The notes: a model not told the origin generated them from the sequence alone. Positions 25,244 through 34,317 are shown, numbered from the stretch's first letter. The stretch is DNA of 64,000 nt from Pseudomonas tremae (GCF_001401155.1 NZ_LJRO01000508.1:39354-103353); one strand, 5' to 3'. Made by a program: numbers and translations.

Positions 25244-26260
25244 TTACATCCTTTCCGCTTCACCCGCCCTGAACCTCAGGGCCAGACAAACCAGCGGTAC
25301 GTAGGCAATTGCCGTCCATGTCAGCCCATCGCCCCCCATCAGCGCTACCCACAGTGCCACGGGTAGCAGCCATACCAGATTGATCATCACGACGGCCAGC
25401 GTCACAGGCAGGTGCTTGCCGTAATCCCGCGAAGCGAACTGATAGGCGTGACTTCGGTGGGCTTCGTAGACTTTCTCTCTACGCAACAATCGGCGAATCA
25501 GGGTCAGGGTCGCATCGACGATAAACACGCCCAGCAGGATCAGCCAGCACCAGAATAGCTGAGGCGAAGCCCAGGAACCCTGAATGGATAGCAAACCGAG
25601 GACGATTCCGAGAAAACCGCTGCCCGCATCCCCCATGAATATCTTGGCCGGGGGAAAGTTCCAGCACAGAAAACCTGCCGCAGCAGCGGCCAGCAGCAGA
25701 GACTCCCACGATAACCCGACATGGCCCCCCAATGCATAAATGATGCTCATGCCCAGGCACACGGTCACCGCCTCGACGCCAGCAATTCCGTCGATGCCGT
25801 CCATGAAGTTGTAGAGGTTCAACATCCACACCAGATAGAACGCGGCAAGTACCTGGCCGAGCGGCCCCGGATCGAAGCTCCAGCCCATGATGCTGAGTGG
25901 CGCAAGTCCGCCCAGCCAGAACAAGGTCCAGCCGGCAGCGACAAAATGCCCGAGAAGCCGCCAGCGTGCAGCAATGTGCCCATGGTCGTCCATGAAACCG
26001 ACCAGTGCCACCAGGCCTCCCGAACCGATGATGGCGGTAAGAGCAGACGCTGACAGGTGCCCGATCCCGGTCAGTAACGTTACGGCCAGGAGAAACGCGA
26101 TGACAATGGCAACGCCGCCACCACGGGGAGTAGGCAAGGAGTGAGAGCTGCGCGCATTGGGCACATCAATCAGGCTTCTGGCCAGTGCGTATTTGCGCAG
26201 CAACCCCGTCAACGCCAGAGACAGGAGCGCAACCACCGCTACCGATAGCCACTCAATCAT
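25244..26260 (-). CDS. wbpL: Undecaprenyl-phosphate glycosylphosphotransferase WbpL/WecA type
   Basis: A 338-residue polytopic GT4 enzyme that loads the first sugar phosphate onto undecaprenyl phosphate to start O-antigen synthesis. About ten membrane helices are present. Family motifs are DVPNARSSHSLPTPRGGG at the start, LYNFMDGIDGIAG (catalytic Asp pair), FMGDAGSGFLG and the HRSHAYQF loop. ATG at 26260 matches WbpL-like N-termini and overlaps the epimerase stop by 8 nt, so translation is coupled. An in-frame ATG at 26269 is the alternative. Confidence 0.93.
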   Translation of the reverse strand: MIEWLSVAVVALLSLALTGLLRKYALARSLIDVPNARSSHSLPTPRGGGVAIVIAFLLAVTLLTGIGHLSASALTAIIGSGGLVALVGFMDDHGHIAARWRLLGHFVAAGWTLFWLGGLAPLSIMGWSFDPGPLGQVLAAFYLVWMLNLYNFMDGIDGIAGVEAVTVCLGMSIIYALGGHVGLSWESLLLAAAAAGFLCWNFPPAKIFMGDAGSGFLGIVLGLLSIQGSWASPQLFWCWLILLGVFIVDATLTLIRRLLRREKVYEAHRSHAYQFASRDYGKHLPVTLAVVMINLVWLLPVALWVALMGGDGLTWTAIAYVPLVCLALRFRAGEAERM

Positions 26261-27239
26261 GCTTGTCATGTTCCAGATAATACCGAGCCGTATCGCGCAT
26301 CGCGTGTTCAACACTCACAGGTGGATGCCAGTCCAGCATCGTACAGGTTTTACTGATATCGACCTGCAACGAGCTGCATAAACGCTGGGAAAACGCGCTC
26401 TTGCCCAACAACGTTGCCGCCCCTTTCAACACACCGGCCGGAACGGGCAGTAATCTGGCCGGTTTGCCAAGCGCCTTGCCCATCTCACGCAAGAGCCGAC
26501 TGGTGGAAAGATCATCCCCGTCACTCACCAGAAACGTCTGCCCCGCAGCAGCAGGGTGCTCGACACAGCGCATTAGCAGATCAGCCAGATTGTCGACGGC
26601 GACCAGGCTTCGACGGTTATCAATGGCCCCGAGCGGCAACGGCACGCGCTTATCGAGCCAGCGCATCATGCTTTTGAAGTTGGCTTTGACCCCAGGGCCA
26701 TAGACCAGCACCGGGCGAATGATCACGACCTCCAGGCCCGTTCGGACAGACAACTCGCGCAGCCCCTCCTCGGCCTTCAACTTGGAAACGCCGTAGGCGT
26801 CCAGCGGCTTGCAGGTGTCGTCGGCCGTGAACGGCGCGTTCGGCGCTGTAACCTCGCCATGGGCCTTGATGGAACTGAGGAAGATGAAGCGCTTCACACC
26901 TGCAGCTGCCGCCTGTTCGGCCAGGTTCAGGGTGGCGCTGACGTTGGCGCGAAAATATTCCTGGTCTGGCTCGGAAGCAGTTTCGGCGAGTACATGAACG
27001 CGCGCTGCACAATGCACAACTACCTTCGCATCACGCAGAAATGCCGCCCAATCATTATCCGGCGCAAGGGACTTTACCTGAACGACCTCCACACGTTGCG
27101 CAGGGCACTGATACGCACCTGCGTTCCGGACAGCGACCCTTGCGGAATAACCGGTACGATCAATCAAATAACGAACGACAGCGCTGCCGACGAACCCTGT
27201 CGCACCTGTTATCGCAACCAATGCAACATCATCGCTCAT
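26253..27239 (-). CDS. NAD-dependent epimerase/dehydratase, O-antigen sugar type
   Basis: A 328-residue extended SDR enzyme. It has ITGATGFVGSAVVRYL at the N-terminus for NAD(P), LSSIKAHGE with the catalytic Ser, and YGVSKLKAEE (YxxxK). It resembles the UDP-sugar 4-epimerases or dTDP/UDP-4-keto reductases placed before wbpL in pseudomonad O-antigen loci. The substrate is not clear. The ATG at 27239 has GGAAGGGCG upstream. It begins the epimerase-wbpL-wbpM unit; about 190 nt of AT-rich DNA before it probably holds the promoter. Confidence 0.87.
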   Translation of the reverse strand: MSDDVALVAITGATGFVGSAVVRYLIDRTGYSARVAVRNAGAYQCPAQRVEVVQVKSLAPDNDWAAFLRDAKVVVHCAARVHVLAETASEPDQEYFRANVSATLNLAEQAAAAGVKRFIFLSSIKAHGEVTAPNAPFTADDTCKPLDAYGVSKLKAEEGLRELSVRTGLEVVIIRPVLVYGPGVKANFKSMMRWLDKRVPLPLGAIDNRRSLVAVDNLADLLMRCVEHPAAAGQTFLVSDGDDLSTSRLLREMGKALGKPARLLPVPAGVLKGAATLLGKSAFSQRLCSSLQVDISKTCTMLDWHPPVSVEHAMRDTARYYLEHDKHD

Positions 27240-27432
27240 GCAAGAACGCCCTTCCAAATCGGCCAAATATTCCTTATGTGACTCTTTTTGACAACTAAAA
27301 TATTTTCAATCTATCTTGCCACTTCTCCAACCGCCTTCTTTACAACAGTTATGCCAGAACGCCGAGTGGTTAAAATGAACAGGCCGTTTTCGCCAGACAA
27401 CTAGAACGCCCGCTCGGACCTATAAAAAACCG

Positions 27433-28875
27433 TCAGGGAATGACAAGATCCACAGCATGTTTTTGAAGAGCGTACTTACGGGATAACACAGTCCCCAGCG
27501 CTTCTTTGGCGGAGGCCTCGCCATGCACCAGGCGGACCTGCGCAGGCCACTCTTTCATACCAGTGACAAACTCGACAAGTTCAGCCTGATCTGCGTGGGC
27601 AGAATAACCGTTGGCGGTGTGAATACCCGCACGAATATCAAAACGCTCGCGGTCCAGCTCGACGTAGCCTCCCAGCGGGCCATGAGACTGAATGGCTGCA
27701 CCCGGTGTGCCTTTGCCCTGATAACCGACAAACACCACATTATGTCGACGGTCGCCCAACATGGCTTTCAGGTAATTGACGATCCTGCCTCCTGCACACA
27801 TGCCATTACCGGCAATGACAATGGCGGGACGCGCAGTACTTGCGAGGTAATTGACGGTGCGCAGGTGCTGCTCGTGAGTGTCTATACCGATCAACTGATC
27901 AAAACCCAACGGCTTTCTTCCGGCCCCCGAGCGAAGCCGGGCATCGTTATCCCAATAATCTTCAAATGACTGGTAGAGCTTCGTGAAACGACTTGCCAGC
28001 GGTGAATCGAGAATGACCGGCAACCGTGACCAGTCGCCAGGCAGGATGTCGTCGCCGTCGAGCCGAGCAGAGCCTTCGCCGGCCTGACTCAGCAGCATCT
28101 TGCGCCGCAGAATGTCCTCCAGCTCATAGAGCAACTCCTGAGTACGACCGATACTGAAGGCTGGAATCAGGACCGTGCCGTTGTCTTCCAGCGCCTTGTC
28201 AATGATTCGCTCGAGCCCTTGCTGGCGAGTACTGCGATCCTCATGAAGACGATCACCGTATGTGCTTTCCAGAACCAGAATGTCTGCGCGCTCCGGAGGC
28301 TTTGGCGCAGGCAGGAACGGCGTATGACTGGCGCCCAGGTCTCCGGAAAAAACCACGCGGATGGAGCGCCCTTCCAGCGGGTAGTGCAGGTCGCATTCCA
28401 CATATGCCGAACCCAGAATATGCCCGGCACGCTGCAGGCGAACCTTGCAATGCAGCGATTCGTGATCGATCAGGCTGAACCAGTTATCGAACGGCAACGC
28501 AATGACCCGCTTGTTAATGGTCTCGAGGTGTCGCTCGGCCTGTGCGGGATCGTGGGCGAATGCAATTTTAAGCGTGTCCTCCATGACCAGCGGCAGCATG
28601 TGAGCGCTGGGCTCGCTGCACAGTATCGGCCCTGTATAGCCTGCCGCCAGCAATTCGGGAATACGTCCGACATGGTCATTATGGACGTGAGTGACCAGCA
28701 GCGCCCTGATGCTCTCGGGGTCGAAATCGAACGATGCTGACTCGACCCGCCCTTCGCGCCCCTGGACCGAACCGCAGTCGATCAACAGGCTGCTTGAACT
28801 GTTCATGAGCAGTTGATGGCATGAGCCGGTGACAGTATCGACAGCGCCGTGGTGAATGATTTCCGGGTAAGACAT
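27433..28875 (-). CDS. MBL-fold RNA-processing-type exonuclease (CPSF/Ysh1-like)
   Basis: A 480-residue metallo-beta-lactamase/beta-CASP protein. The zinc motif THVHNDHVGRIPEL (HxHxDH) is near residue 60, RAGHILGSAYVE near 165, FSGDLGAS near 190, and LESTYGDRLH opens the beta-CASP part. Later motifs are IPAFSIGRTQELLYEL, IVIAGNGMCAGGRIVNYL and GYSAHADQAELVEFV. The family includes RNA endo/exonucleases. The ATG at 28875 follows AAAGG and gives normal length; the longer frame adds 62 unrelated residues. It lies between ihfB and the O-antigen genes, without clear functional link. Confidence 0.85.
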   Translation of the reverse strand: MSYPEIIHHGAVDTVTGSCHQLLMNSSSSLLIDCGSVQGREGRVESASFDFDPESIRALLVTHVHNDHVGRIPELLAAGYTGPILCSEPSAHMLPLVMEDTLKIAFAHDPAQAERHLETINKRVIALPFDNWFSLIDHESLHCKVRLQRAGHILGSAYVECDLHYPLEGRSIRVVFSGDLGASHTPFLPAPKPPERADILVLESTYGDRLHEDRSTRQQGLERIIDKALEDNGTVLIPAFSIGRTQELLYELEDILRRKMLLSQAGEGSARLDGDDILPGDWSRLPVILDSPLASRFTKLYQSFEDYWDNDARLRSGAGRKPLGFDQLIGIDTHEQHLRTVNYLASTARPAIVIAGNGMCAGGRIVNYLKAMLGDRRHNVVFVGYQGKGTPGAAIQSHGPLGGYVELDRERFDIRAGIHTANGYSAHADQAELVEFVTGMKEWPAQVRLVHGEASAKEALGTVLSRKYALQKHAVDLVIP

Positions 28876-29287
28876 GCAGTTACCTTTTGTTGCCTTCCTG
28901 AATCGGTGGCGAGTGCCACAATCCGACTTCAGGCCTGGGCCGTTATTTCGGCGCATTCTGCACTTGAACAACTTATTTTCAAGACTTGACACAACGCTGT
29001 TACAGAAACGGCTATCGTCACTGAATGCAACTATAGCCGTACGCCCCTTGAGAATGGGCACTCTGTTTTAAAAAGAGAATATTCCTACGCGCAGCAGTAA
29101 CATTTACTCAACTAACGCGAGAATAAACTGACGATATTATAAGTACGAATTTCGGTAAAAAACCGGATGGTGTGCTGAAATACACTACAGCACACGTGCA
29201 AGGCGTGCCGTTTTATCGAGGAGAGAAGTCGGCTGGCTTTCAGATGACATCGTCACACCAGCAACCGAAGAGGCCTGAAGACTCTAC
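28876..29287. other. AT-rich intergenic region downstream of the lapA-like gene
   Basis: About 410 nt without a supported gene. It holds the promoter of the MBL gene on the minus strand and the end of the ihfB-lapA transcript. Base composition from 28970 to 29165 is visibly more AT-rich than the surrounding genes. In P. aeruginosa the O-antigen cluster starts at this position after ihfB. Confidence 0.5.
29156..29195 (-). terminator. Probable terminator of ihfB-lapA
   Basis: GTGTGCTG (29170-29177) and CAGCACAC (29188-29195) form an 8-bp stem with a 10-nt loop. On the minus strand a run of six T follows about 7 nt later (near 29160). Confidence 0.6.
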
Positions 29288-29530
29288 TCAGGCAGAACGA
29301 ACGGAAGGCGAACGTTTTTTACGAAAGCTGGTAATCCACGCCAGAAACGGGCCTATGAGCATGCCCAGAAGCAGCGCTATGACTACAGGCAAAGCCAAAG
29401 GAAGCTCCGGCGCTGACCAGCCAAACAGGTTCACGGCAACGGACTGCCGATTTTCAAGCACAAATACGGTTGTCGCCAAGGCAACGAAAAGGACGGCAAC
29501 GATCAGAATGACTCGTTTGAAAATACGCAT
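29288..29530 (-). CDS. LapA-domain (DUF1049) small membrane protein
   Basis: An 80-residue inner-membrane protein with two helices (about 5-27 and 45-67) and a basic C-terminus (SFRKKRSPS). VFVLENRQSVAVNLFGWSAPELPLAL is the family signature (positions 22-47). In E. coli, LapA works with LapB to control LPS synthesis through LpxC turnover. Here it follows ihfB by 24 nt, so cotranscription is likely, as in other pseudomonads. AAGGAT precedes the ATG. Confidence 0.85.
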   Translation of the reverse strand: MRIFKRVILIVAVLFVALATTVFVLENRQSVAVNLFGWSAPELPLALPVVIALLLGMLIGPFLAWITSFRKKRSPSVRSA

Positions 29531-29554
29531 CTGTTGATCCTTTGGTGGGCGGCT

Positions 29555-29851
29555 TCAAAAGCCCTCTTCTTCATCTTCGTTCACCCGGTCTCGAAGCTCT
29601 TTGCCCGGCTTGAAATGCGGTACAAATTTACCATCGAGACTGACCGATTGGCCGGTCTTCGGGTTACGCCCTACTCGCGGTGCACGGTAATGCAGAGAGA
29701 AGCTGCCAAAACCCCGAATCTCGATTCGGTCACCGGTTGCGAGGCACTGAGACATTTGTTCAAGCATGGTCTTGATGGCCAGCTCGACATCCTTGGATGA
29801 GAGCAGCCCTTGATGGGTGACAATTCGTTCGATCAACTCCGACTTCGTCAT
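29555..29851 (-). CDS. ihfB: Integration host factor subunit beta
   Basis: A 98-residue DNA-bending protein that pairs with IhfA. It has the HU/IHF signature GDRIEIRGFGSFSLHYRAPRVGRNPKTG, whose RNPKTG tip carries the intercalating Pro (positions 42-69). The acidic tail EDEEEGF is typical of pseudomonad IHF-beta. AAGGGA precedes the ATG. Its place after rpsA is the standard order in gammaproteobacteria. Confidence 0.97.
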   Translation of the reverse strand: MTKSELIERIVTHQGLLSSKDVELAIKTMLEQMSQCLATGDRIEIRGFGSFSLHYRAPRVGRNPKTGQSVSLDGKFVPHFKPGKELRDRVNEDEEEGF

Positions 29852-30112
29852 ATTTTTCCCTTCTTTTTCAAGCAGCTAGATCAGCGCTCCGAAGGTTTTA
29901 GCATGACCGGATGAATTTGAACAGCCCATGTATTGACTTATGTTCAACGCTGCCAACCAGGCACAAAGCGTTTACACCCTTGTTACAGGAAAGAGACACC
30001 AGAACCCACGATGAGCTGACAGGGCCCGAGAGGCTATTGAAGGCGTTTTACGACCAAAGCCGTACATGACAGGCTGAAGGGATAACAGCGGTGTGGCCCG
30101 AATGGCGAGCAT

Positions 30113-30142
30113 GAAAAAGGGCGACCGAAGTCGCCCCTTTTA
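30113..30142 (-). terminator. Terminator of rpsA
   Basis: AAAAGGGGCGAC and GTCGCCC(T)TTTT-type arms flank a 4-nt loop just downstream of the rpsA stop on the minus strand, ending in a T-run. The rest of the gap up to ihfB (29852-30156) holds the ihfB promoter region and no gene. Confidence 0.85.
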
Positions 30143-30156
30143 TGGTCAAGCAGAAC

Positions 30157-31848
30157 TTAGTTCTGTTTTTCCATTTGCGCGCGCAGCAGGTCACCAATAG
30201 TGGTAGGACCAGTGCTTTCAGCAACTTCAGGCTTGCTACGCAGGCTCTGGATTGCTTCTTTCTCGTCTTCAACGTCTTTCGACTTGATGGACAAGCTGAT
30301 TACGCGGCTCTTGCGGTCAACGCTGATGATCTTGGCTTCGATCTCTTCGCCTTCTTTCAAAACGTTACGCGCGTCTTCAACGCGGTCACGGCTGATTTCG
30401 GAGGCTTTGAGGGTCGCTTCGATGTCGTCGGCCAGAGTGATGATGGCGCCTTTGGCGTCAACTTCTTTAACGATACCGCGAACGATTGCGCCTTTGTCAT
30501 TGACAGTGACGTACTCGGAGAAAGGATCGCTTTCCAGCTGCTTGATACCCAGCGAGATGCGCTCACGCTCAGGATCAACCGACAGAATCACAGTGTCGAG
30601 CTCGTCGCCCTTCTTGAAGCGACGTACGGCTTCTTCGCCCACTTCGTTCCAGGAGATGTCGGACAGGTGAACCAGACCGTCGATGCCGCCGTCCAGACCA
30701 ATGAAGATACCGAAATCGGTGATCGACTTGATGGTGCCGGAGATTTTATCGCCCTTGTTGAACTGGCCAGAGAAATCTTCCCATGGGTTGGATTTGCACT
30801 GCTTGATGCCGAGGGAGATACGACGACGCTCTTCGTCGATGTCCAGAACCATGACTTCCACTTCGTCGCCAACCTGAACGACTTTCGAAGGGTGGATGTT
30901 CTTGTTGGTCCAGTCCATTTCGGAAACGTGTACCAGGCCTTCCACGCCTTCTTCCAGCTCTGCGAAGCAGCCGTAGTCGGTCAGGTTGGTAACACGCGCG
31001 GTAACGCGGGTGCTTTCCGGGTAGCGAGCCTTGATAGCAACCCATGGGTCTTCACCCAGTTGCTTCAGACCCAGGGAAACACGATTGCGCTCGCGATCAT
31101 ACTTCAGGACCTTTACATCGATCTCATCGCCAACATTGACGATTTCCGATGGATGCTTGATGCGCTTCCAGGCCATGTCGGTGATGTGCAGCAGGCCATC
31201 GACGCCACCCAGATCGACGAATGCGCCGTAATCGGTGAGGTTCTTGACGATACCTTTGACTTGCTGGCCTTCCTGCAGGGACTCGAGCAGAGCTTCGCGC
31301 TCGGCACTGTTCTCGGCTTCCAGGACACTGCGACGGGAAACGACAACGTTGTTGCGCTTCTGGTCCAGCTTGATGACCTTGAACTCGAGCTCTTTGCCTT
31401 CCAGGTGAGTCGTGTCACGCACAGGGCGGACGTCAACCAGAGAACCAGGCAAGAACGCACGGATGCCGTTAACGTCGACAGTGAAGCCGCCCTTAACCTT
31501 ACCGTTGATAACGCCCTTGACCACTTCTTCAGCTGCGAAAGCCGCTTCCAGAACGATCCAGCACTCGGCACGCTTGGCTTTTTCGCGGGACAGCTTGGTT
31601 TCGCCAAAGCCATCTTCGACCGCGTCCAGCGCAACGTGAACTTCATCGCCGATCTTGATGGTCAGCTCGCCAGCGTCGTTGTGGAACTGTTCCAGCGGGA
31701 TGAGGCCTTCAGATTTCAGACCGGCGTGAACCGTAACCCAACCAGCCTGGTAGTCGATATCCACGATTATCGCGGTGATGATCGAACCGGCCTGAAGGTT
31801 GAGGGTCTTTAGGCTTTCTTCAAAAAGTTCTGCAAAGCTTTCGCTCAT
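30157..31848 (-). CDS. rpsA: 30S ribosomal protein S1
   Basis: A 563-residue protein with six S1 RNA-binding repeats. Repeats are marked by recurring LTDYGAFVDLGGVDGLLH, VTDFGIFIGLDGGIDGLVH and similar blocks about 85-90 residues apart. The first two bind the ribosome and the others bind mRNA. AGGAA precedes the ATG. It follows cmk on the same strand, the usual order. The leader can form two hairpins that may serve autoregulation. Confidence 0.98.
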   Translation of the reverse strand: MSESFAELFEESLKTLNLQAGSIITAIIVDIDYQAGWVTVHAGLKSEGLIPLEQFHNDAGELTIKIGDEVHVALDAVEDGFGETKLSREKAKRAECWIVLEAAFAAEEVVKGVINGKVKGGFTVDVNGIRAFLPGSLVDVRPVRDTTHLEGKELEFKVIKLDQKRNNVVVSRRSVLEAENSAEREALLESLQEGQQVKGIVKNLTDYGAFVDLGGVDGLLHITDMAWKRIKHPSEIVNVGDEIDVKVLKYDRERNRVSLGLKQLGEDPWVAIKARYPESTRVTARVTNLTDYGCFAELEEGVEGLVHVSEMDWTNKNIHPSKVVQVGDEVEVMVLDIDEERRRISLGIKQCKSNPWEDFSGQFNKGDKISGTIKSITDFGIFIGLDGGIDGLVHLSDISWNEVGEEAVRRFKKGDELDTVILSVDPERERISLGIKQLESDPFSEYVTVNDKGAIVRGIVKEVDAKGAIITLADDIEATLKASEISRDRVEDARNVLKEGEEIEAKIISVDRKSRVISLSIKSKDVEDEKEAIQSLRSKPEVAESTGPTTIGDLLRAQMEKQN

Positions 31849-31867
31849 TTTAATTCCTGTTGATCAA

Positions 31868-31910
31868 GGGCGAAGAATACGCCCATCTGCCACGCTCCAG
31901 ACAACGTGGG
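31868..31910 (-). promoter_or_regulatory. Structured leader of rpsA
   Basis: On the minus strand, CCACG/CGTGG (15 bases apart, hairpin at 31890-31909) and GGGCG/CGCCC (31868-31884) lie shortly before the rpsA start. In E. coli the rpsA leader folds into hairpins through which S1 represses its own translation. The same role here is inference. Confidence 0.45.
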
Positions 31911-31922
31911 TTTCGTTCAAGT

Positions 31923-31962
31923 AAAAGAAAGCCTGCGGGACTATGACTGGTCTCCCGCATGC
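31923..31962 (-). terminator. Terminator or attenuator after cmk
   Basis: On the minus strand GCATGCGGGA pairs with TCCCGCAGGC (nine of ten positions) around a 12-nt loop, followed by TTTCTTTT. It starts 8 nt after the cmk stop and would partly insulate rpsA from the operon. Confidence 0.75.
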
Positions 31963-31969
31963 TTCTTCG

Positions 31970-32659
31970 TCACCCGGCAATATCGCGGAGTGCGATTTCG
32001 CTCAGAATGCGTTCAAGCACCTGCTCGATGGACAACTCGGTGGAATCCAGCTGTATGGCGTCGTGCGCCGGCTTGAGCGGTGCTACCGCTCGCTGGGTGT
32101 CGCGCTCGTCGCGCGCACATATCTCATCTAGCAGACTCGACAGACTAACATCATCGCCCTTGGCCTTCAACTGCAAGTAACGTCGGCGCGCACGCTCCTC
32201 GGCACTGGCGGTGAGGAATATTTTCAGCGGGGCGTCCGGAAACACGACCGTTCCCATGTCGCGGCCATCAGCCACAAGCCCCGGTTCTTCCTGAAAGGCG
32301 CGCTGGCGCAACAACAGGGCATCGCGTACCGCCGGCAATGATGCAACTTGCGAAGCGCCGCTTCCGACCTGCTCATTGCGAATGGCCTGAGTGACATCTT
32401 CGCCCTCAAGGATGATGCGCTGCCCCTGCCCTTCCCGGGTCGCCTCGAATTGCACGTCCAGGTGAGCGGCAAGGACCTTGAGCGCTTCTTCGTTGGTCAG
32501 GTCGACGCCATGATTGCGCGCGGCAAAAGCCAGCAAGCGATACAAGGCACCGGAATCAAGCAGGCACCAGCCAAGCTTTCTGGCCAGCAATCCGGCAACC
32601 GTGCCTTTTCCGGAACCGCTAGGTCCGTCGATGGTAATAACGGGGGGTTTGATCTTCAC
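31970..32659 (-). CDS. cmk: Cytidylate kinase
   Basis: A 229-residue enzyme phosphorylating CMP and dCMP. It has the P-loop ITIDGPSGSGKGT at the N-terminus, the CMP-binding LLDSGALYRLLA, and the VADGRDMGTVVFPDAPLKIFL block (positions about 125-145). The start is GTG at 32659, with AGAGGA 6 nt upstream. The GTG overlaps the TGA of the preceding tyrA gene (GTGA), so translation is coupled. An upstream start at 32743 would add an unrelated tail. Confidence 0.95.
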   Translation of the reverse strand: MKIKPPVITIDGPSGSGKGTVAGLLARKLGWCLLDSGALYRLLAFAARNHGVDLTNEEALKVLAAHLDVQFEATREGQGQRIILEGEDVTQAIRNEQVGSGASQVASLPAVRDALLLRQRAFQEEPGLVADGRDMGTVVFPDAPLKIFLTASAEERARRRYLQLKAKGDDVSLSSLLDEICARDERDTQRAVAPLKPAHDAIQLDSTELSIEQVLERILSEIALRDIAG

Positions 32660-34260
32660 TTTTTGTCCTCTTGCGCTACACGCATGCCGACTTGAGCGCA
32701 CAGCGCCAGAAAATGGGGAAACACTGTGGCGGCATCCGCACAATTCTGAATACGGATGGGCGCCGAAGCCCGTAACGATGCAACGCGAAACGCCATGACG
32801 ATACGCTGATCACCGCGAGCATCAACCTCGCCGCCATCTGGCGTGCCGCCTTCGATAATAATGCCATCCAGCACGGGCTCGGCCTCGATTCCGAGGGTGA
32901 GCAGCCCGTCAGCCATCAGCCTCACACGCTCTGCCTGTTCAGCCTGCAGCGCCTGTGCGCCGCGCAGAATGGTACGCCCTTCTGCGCAGGCTGCGGCAAC
33001 CAGAAGCACTGGAAACGTGTCGATGGCCAGCGGAACCAGCGCCTCCGGGACATCGACGCCTTTCAGCCTGGCAGAGCGCACGTGCAGGTCTGCCAGCGTT
33101 CCGCCTGCCGTTGCACGGACGTTTTGCAGCGCAATATCGCCACCCATAAGGCGCAGAACATCTATAGCCCCCTCGCACGCCGGGCTGACGCCGACATCTT
33201 CCAGCAGCAAGTCACAGCCTTCGCTGATCGAGGTGGCGACCATAAACAGCACCGAGGACGTGACATCAATTGGCCCTTTGATGCGATGACTTACACCGTC
33301 ACCGGAGCGGACTGCGGCGTTACGCTGATCGCCGGGCGCCGCATCCACGCGCGCGCGGCTGGCCAGAATTCTGCCGAAATGCTCGCGAGCCGCGCGAGCA
33401 CGCGTGAATACGTCCAGCAACTGCGGCCCATCGCCCGCATCGACAGCATCGCGCAAGGCATCGAGATCACTGCGAAAGGTATCCAGCGTTCGCAACACCG
33501 CCTCGCGATTGGCCATGAAGATGTCATGCCACATGGTCGGATCACTGCCTGCGATACGTGTGAAATCACGAAAGCCGCCGGCAGCGTACCTGAATATTTC
33601 GAGGTTTTCGTTACGCTTGGCCAGCGAGTCCACCAGACCGAACGCCAACAGGTGCGGCAGATGGCTGGTTGCGGCCAGCACTTCGTCGTGGCGCTCGACC
33701 TGCATGTGCTCTACGTCGGCGCCCAGAGCGGACCACAACTGATCAACGACTGCAACGGCATGCGGGTCGGTTTCGGCCAGCGGAGTCAGGATGACCTTGT
33801 GGCGCCTGAACAGCGCAGCATTGGAGGCCTCGACGCCGCTTTGCTCGGACCCGGCGATCGGGTGCCCCGGCACGAAACGCGACGGCATCTGCCCGAATGC
33901 CTGTCGCGCAGCCCGGACCACGTTGCCCTTGGCACTGCCGACATCGGTCAGTATTGCGCCGCCGAGGTCAAGTGGCGCGAGCAACGCAAGCAGCTTCTCC
34001 ATCGCCAGAATCGGCACAGCCAGTTGAATAACGTCGGCGCCGCAGCAGGCCAGGGCCAGATCCGCTTCACAGCGGTCCACAACGCCCAGCTCGACTGCCA
34101 GCTCACGTGACCTTGGGTCGAGATCGACCCCGACCACTTCCCGGCAAAGACCGCTCTCGCGCACACCCTTGGCAAACGAGCCGCCAATCAACCCGAGCCC
34201 TACCACCACCAGTCGACCGATCAGAGGCCGGACAGGCTGTTCTGAAATCACATCAACCAC
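32656..34260 (-). CDS. tyrA: Prephenate dehydrogenase TyrA fused to a degenerate EPSP synthase remnant
   Basis: 534 residues from GTG at 34260 (CAGGTG upstream). Residues about 15-300 are a complete-looking TyrA: VVVGLGLIGGSFAKG, ILTDVGSAKGNVV, FVPGHPIAGSEQSG and ATSHLPHLLAF. In most pseudomonads a full EPSP synthase (about 430 residues) follows. Here only about 200 C-terminal residues are left, starting near DVTSSVLFMVATSISEG. The PGDKSISHR region and all of domain I are gone. In the remnant, RVKESDR is now LQAEQAER and GDHRIAM is GDQRIVM, so key Lys, Glu and His are lost. TyrA probably works; AroA activity is not expected. The frame is open and overlaps cmk. Confidence 0.85.
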   Translation of the reverse strand: MVDVISEQPVRPLIGRLVVVGLGLIGGSFAKGVRESGLCREVVGVDLDPRSRELAVELGVVDRCEADLALACCGADVIQLAVPILAMEKLLALLAPLDLGGAILTDVGSAKGNVVRAARQAFGQMPSRFVPGHPIAGSEQSGVEASNAALFRRHKVILTPLAETDPHAVAVVDQLWSALGADVEHMQVERHDEVLAATSHLPHLLAFGLVDSLAKRNENLEIFRYAAGGFRDFTRIAGSDPTMWHDIFMANREAVLRTLDTFRSDLDALRDAVDAGDGPQLLDVFTRARAAREHFGRILASRARVDAAPGDQRNAAVRSGDGVSHRIKGPIDVTSSVLFMVATSISEGCDLLLEDVGVSPACEGAIDVLRLMGGDIALQNVRATAGGTLADLHVRSARLKGVDVPEALVPLAIDTFPVLLVAAACAEGRTILRGAQALQAEQAERVRLMADGLLTLGIEAEPVLDGIIIEGGTPDGGEVDARGDQRIVMAFRVASLRASAPIRIQNCADAATVFPHFLALCAQVGMRVAQEDKK

Positions 34261-34317
34261 GCGAACACACCTGACAGACCGGCAAGGCAAAAAACAGACA
34301 GATCATGTACCGCCCCC

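Noticed and set aside
30142..31812. 556-codon plus-strand open frame
   Set aside because: It is the complement of rpsA; the repetitive look comes from the S1 repeats.
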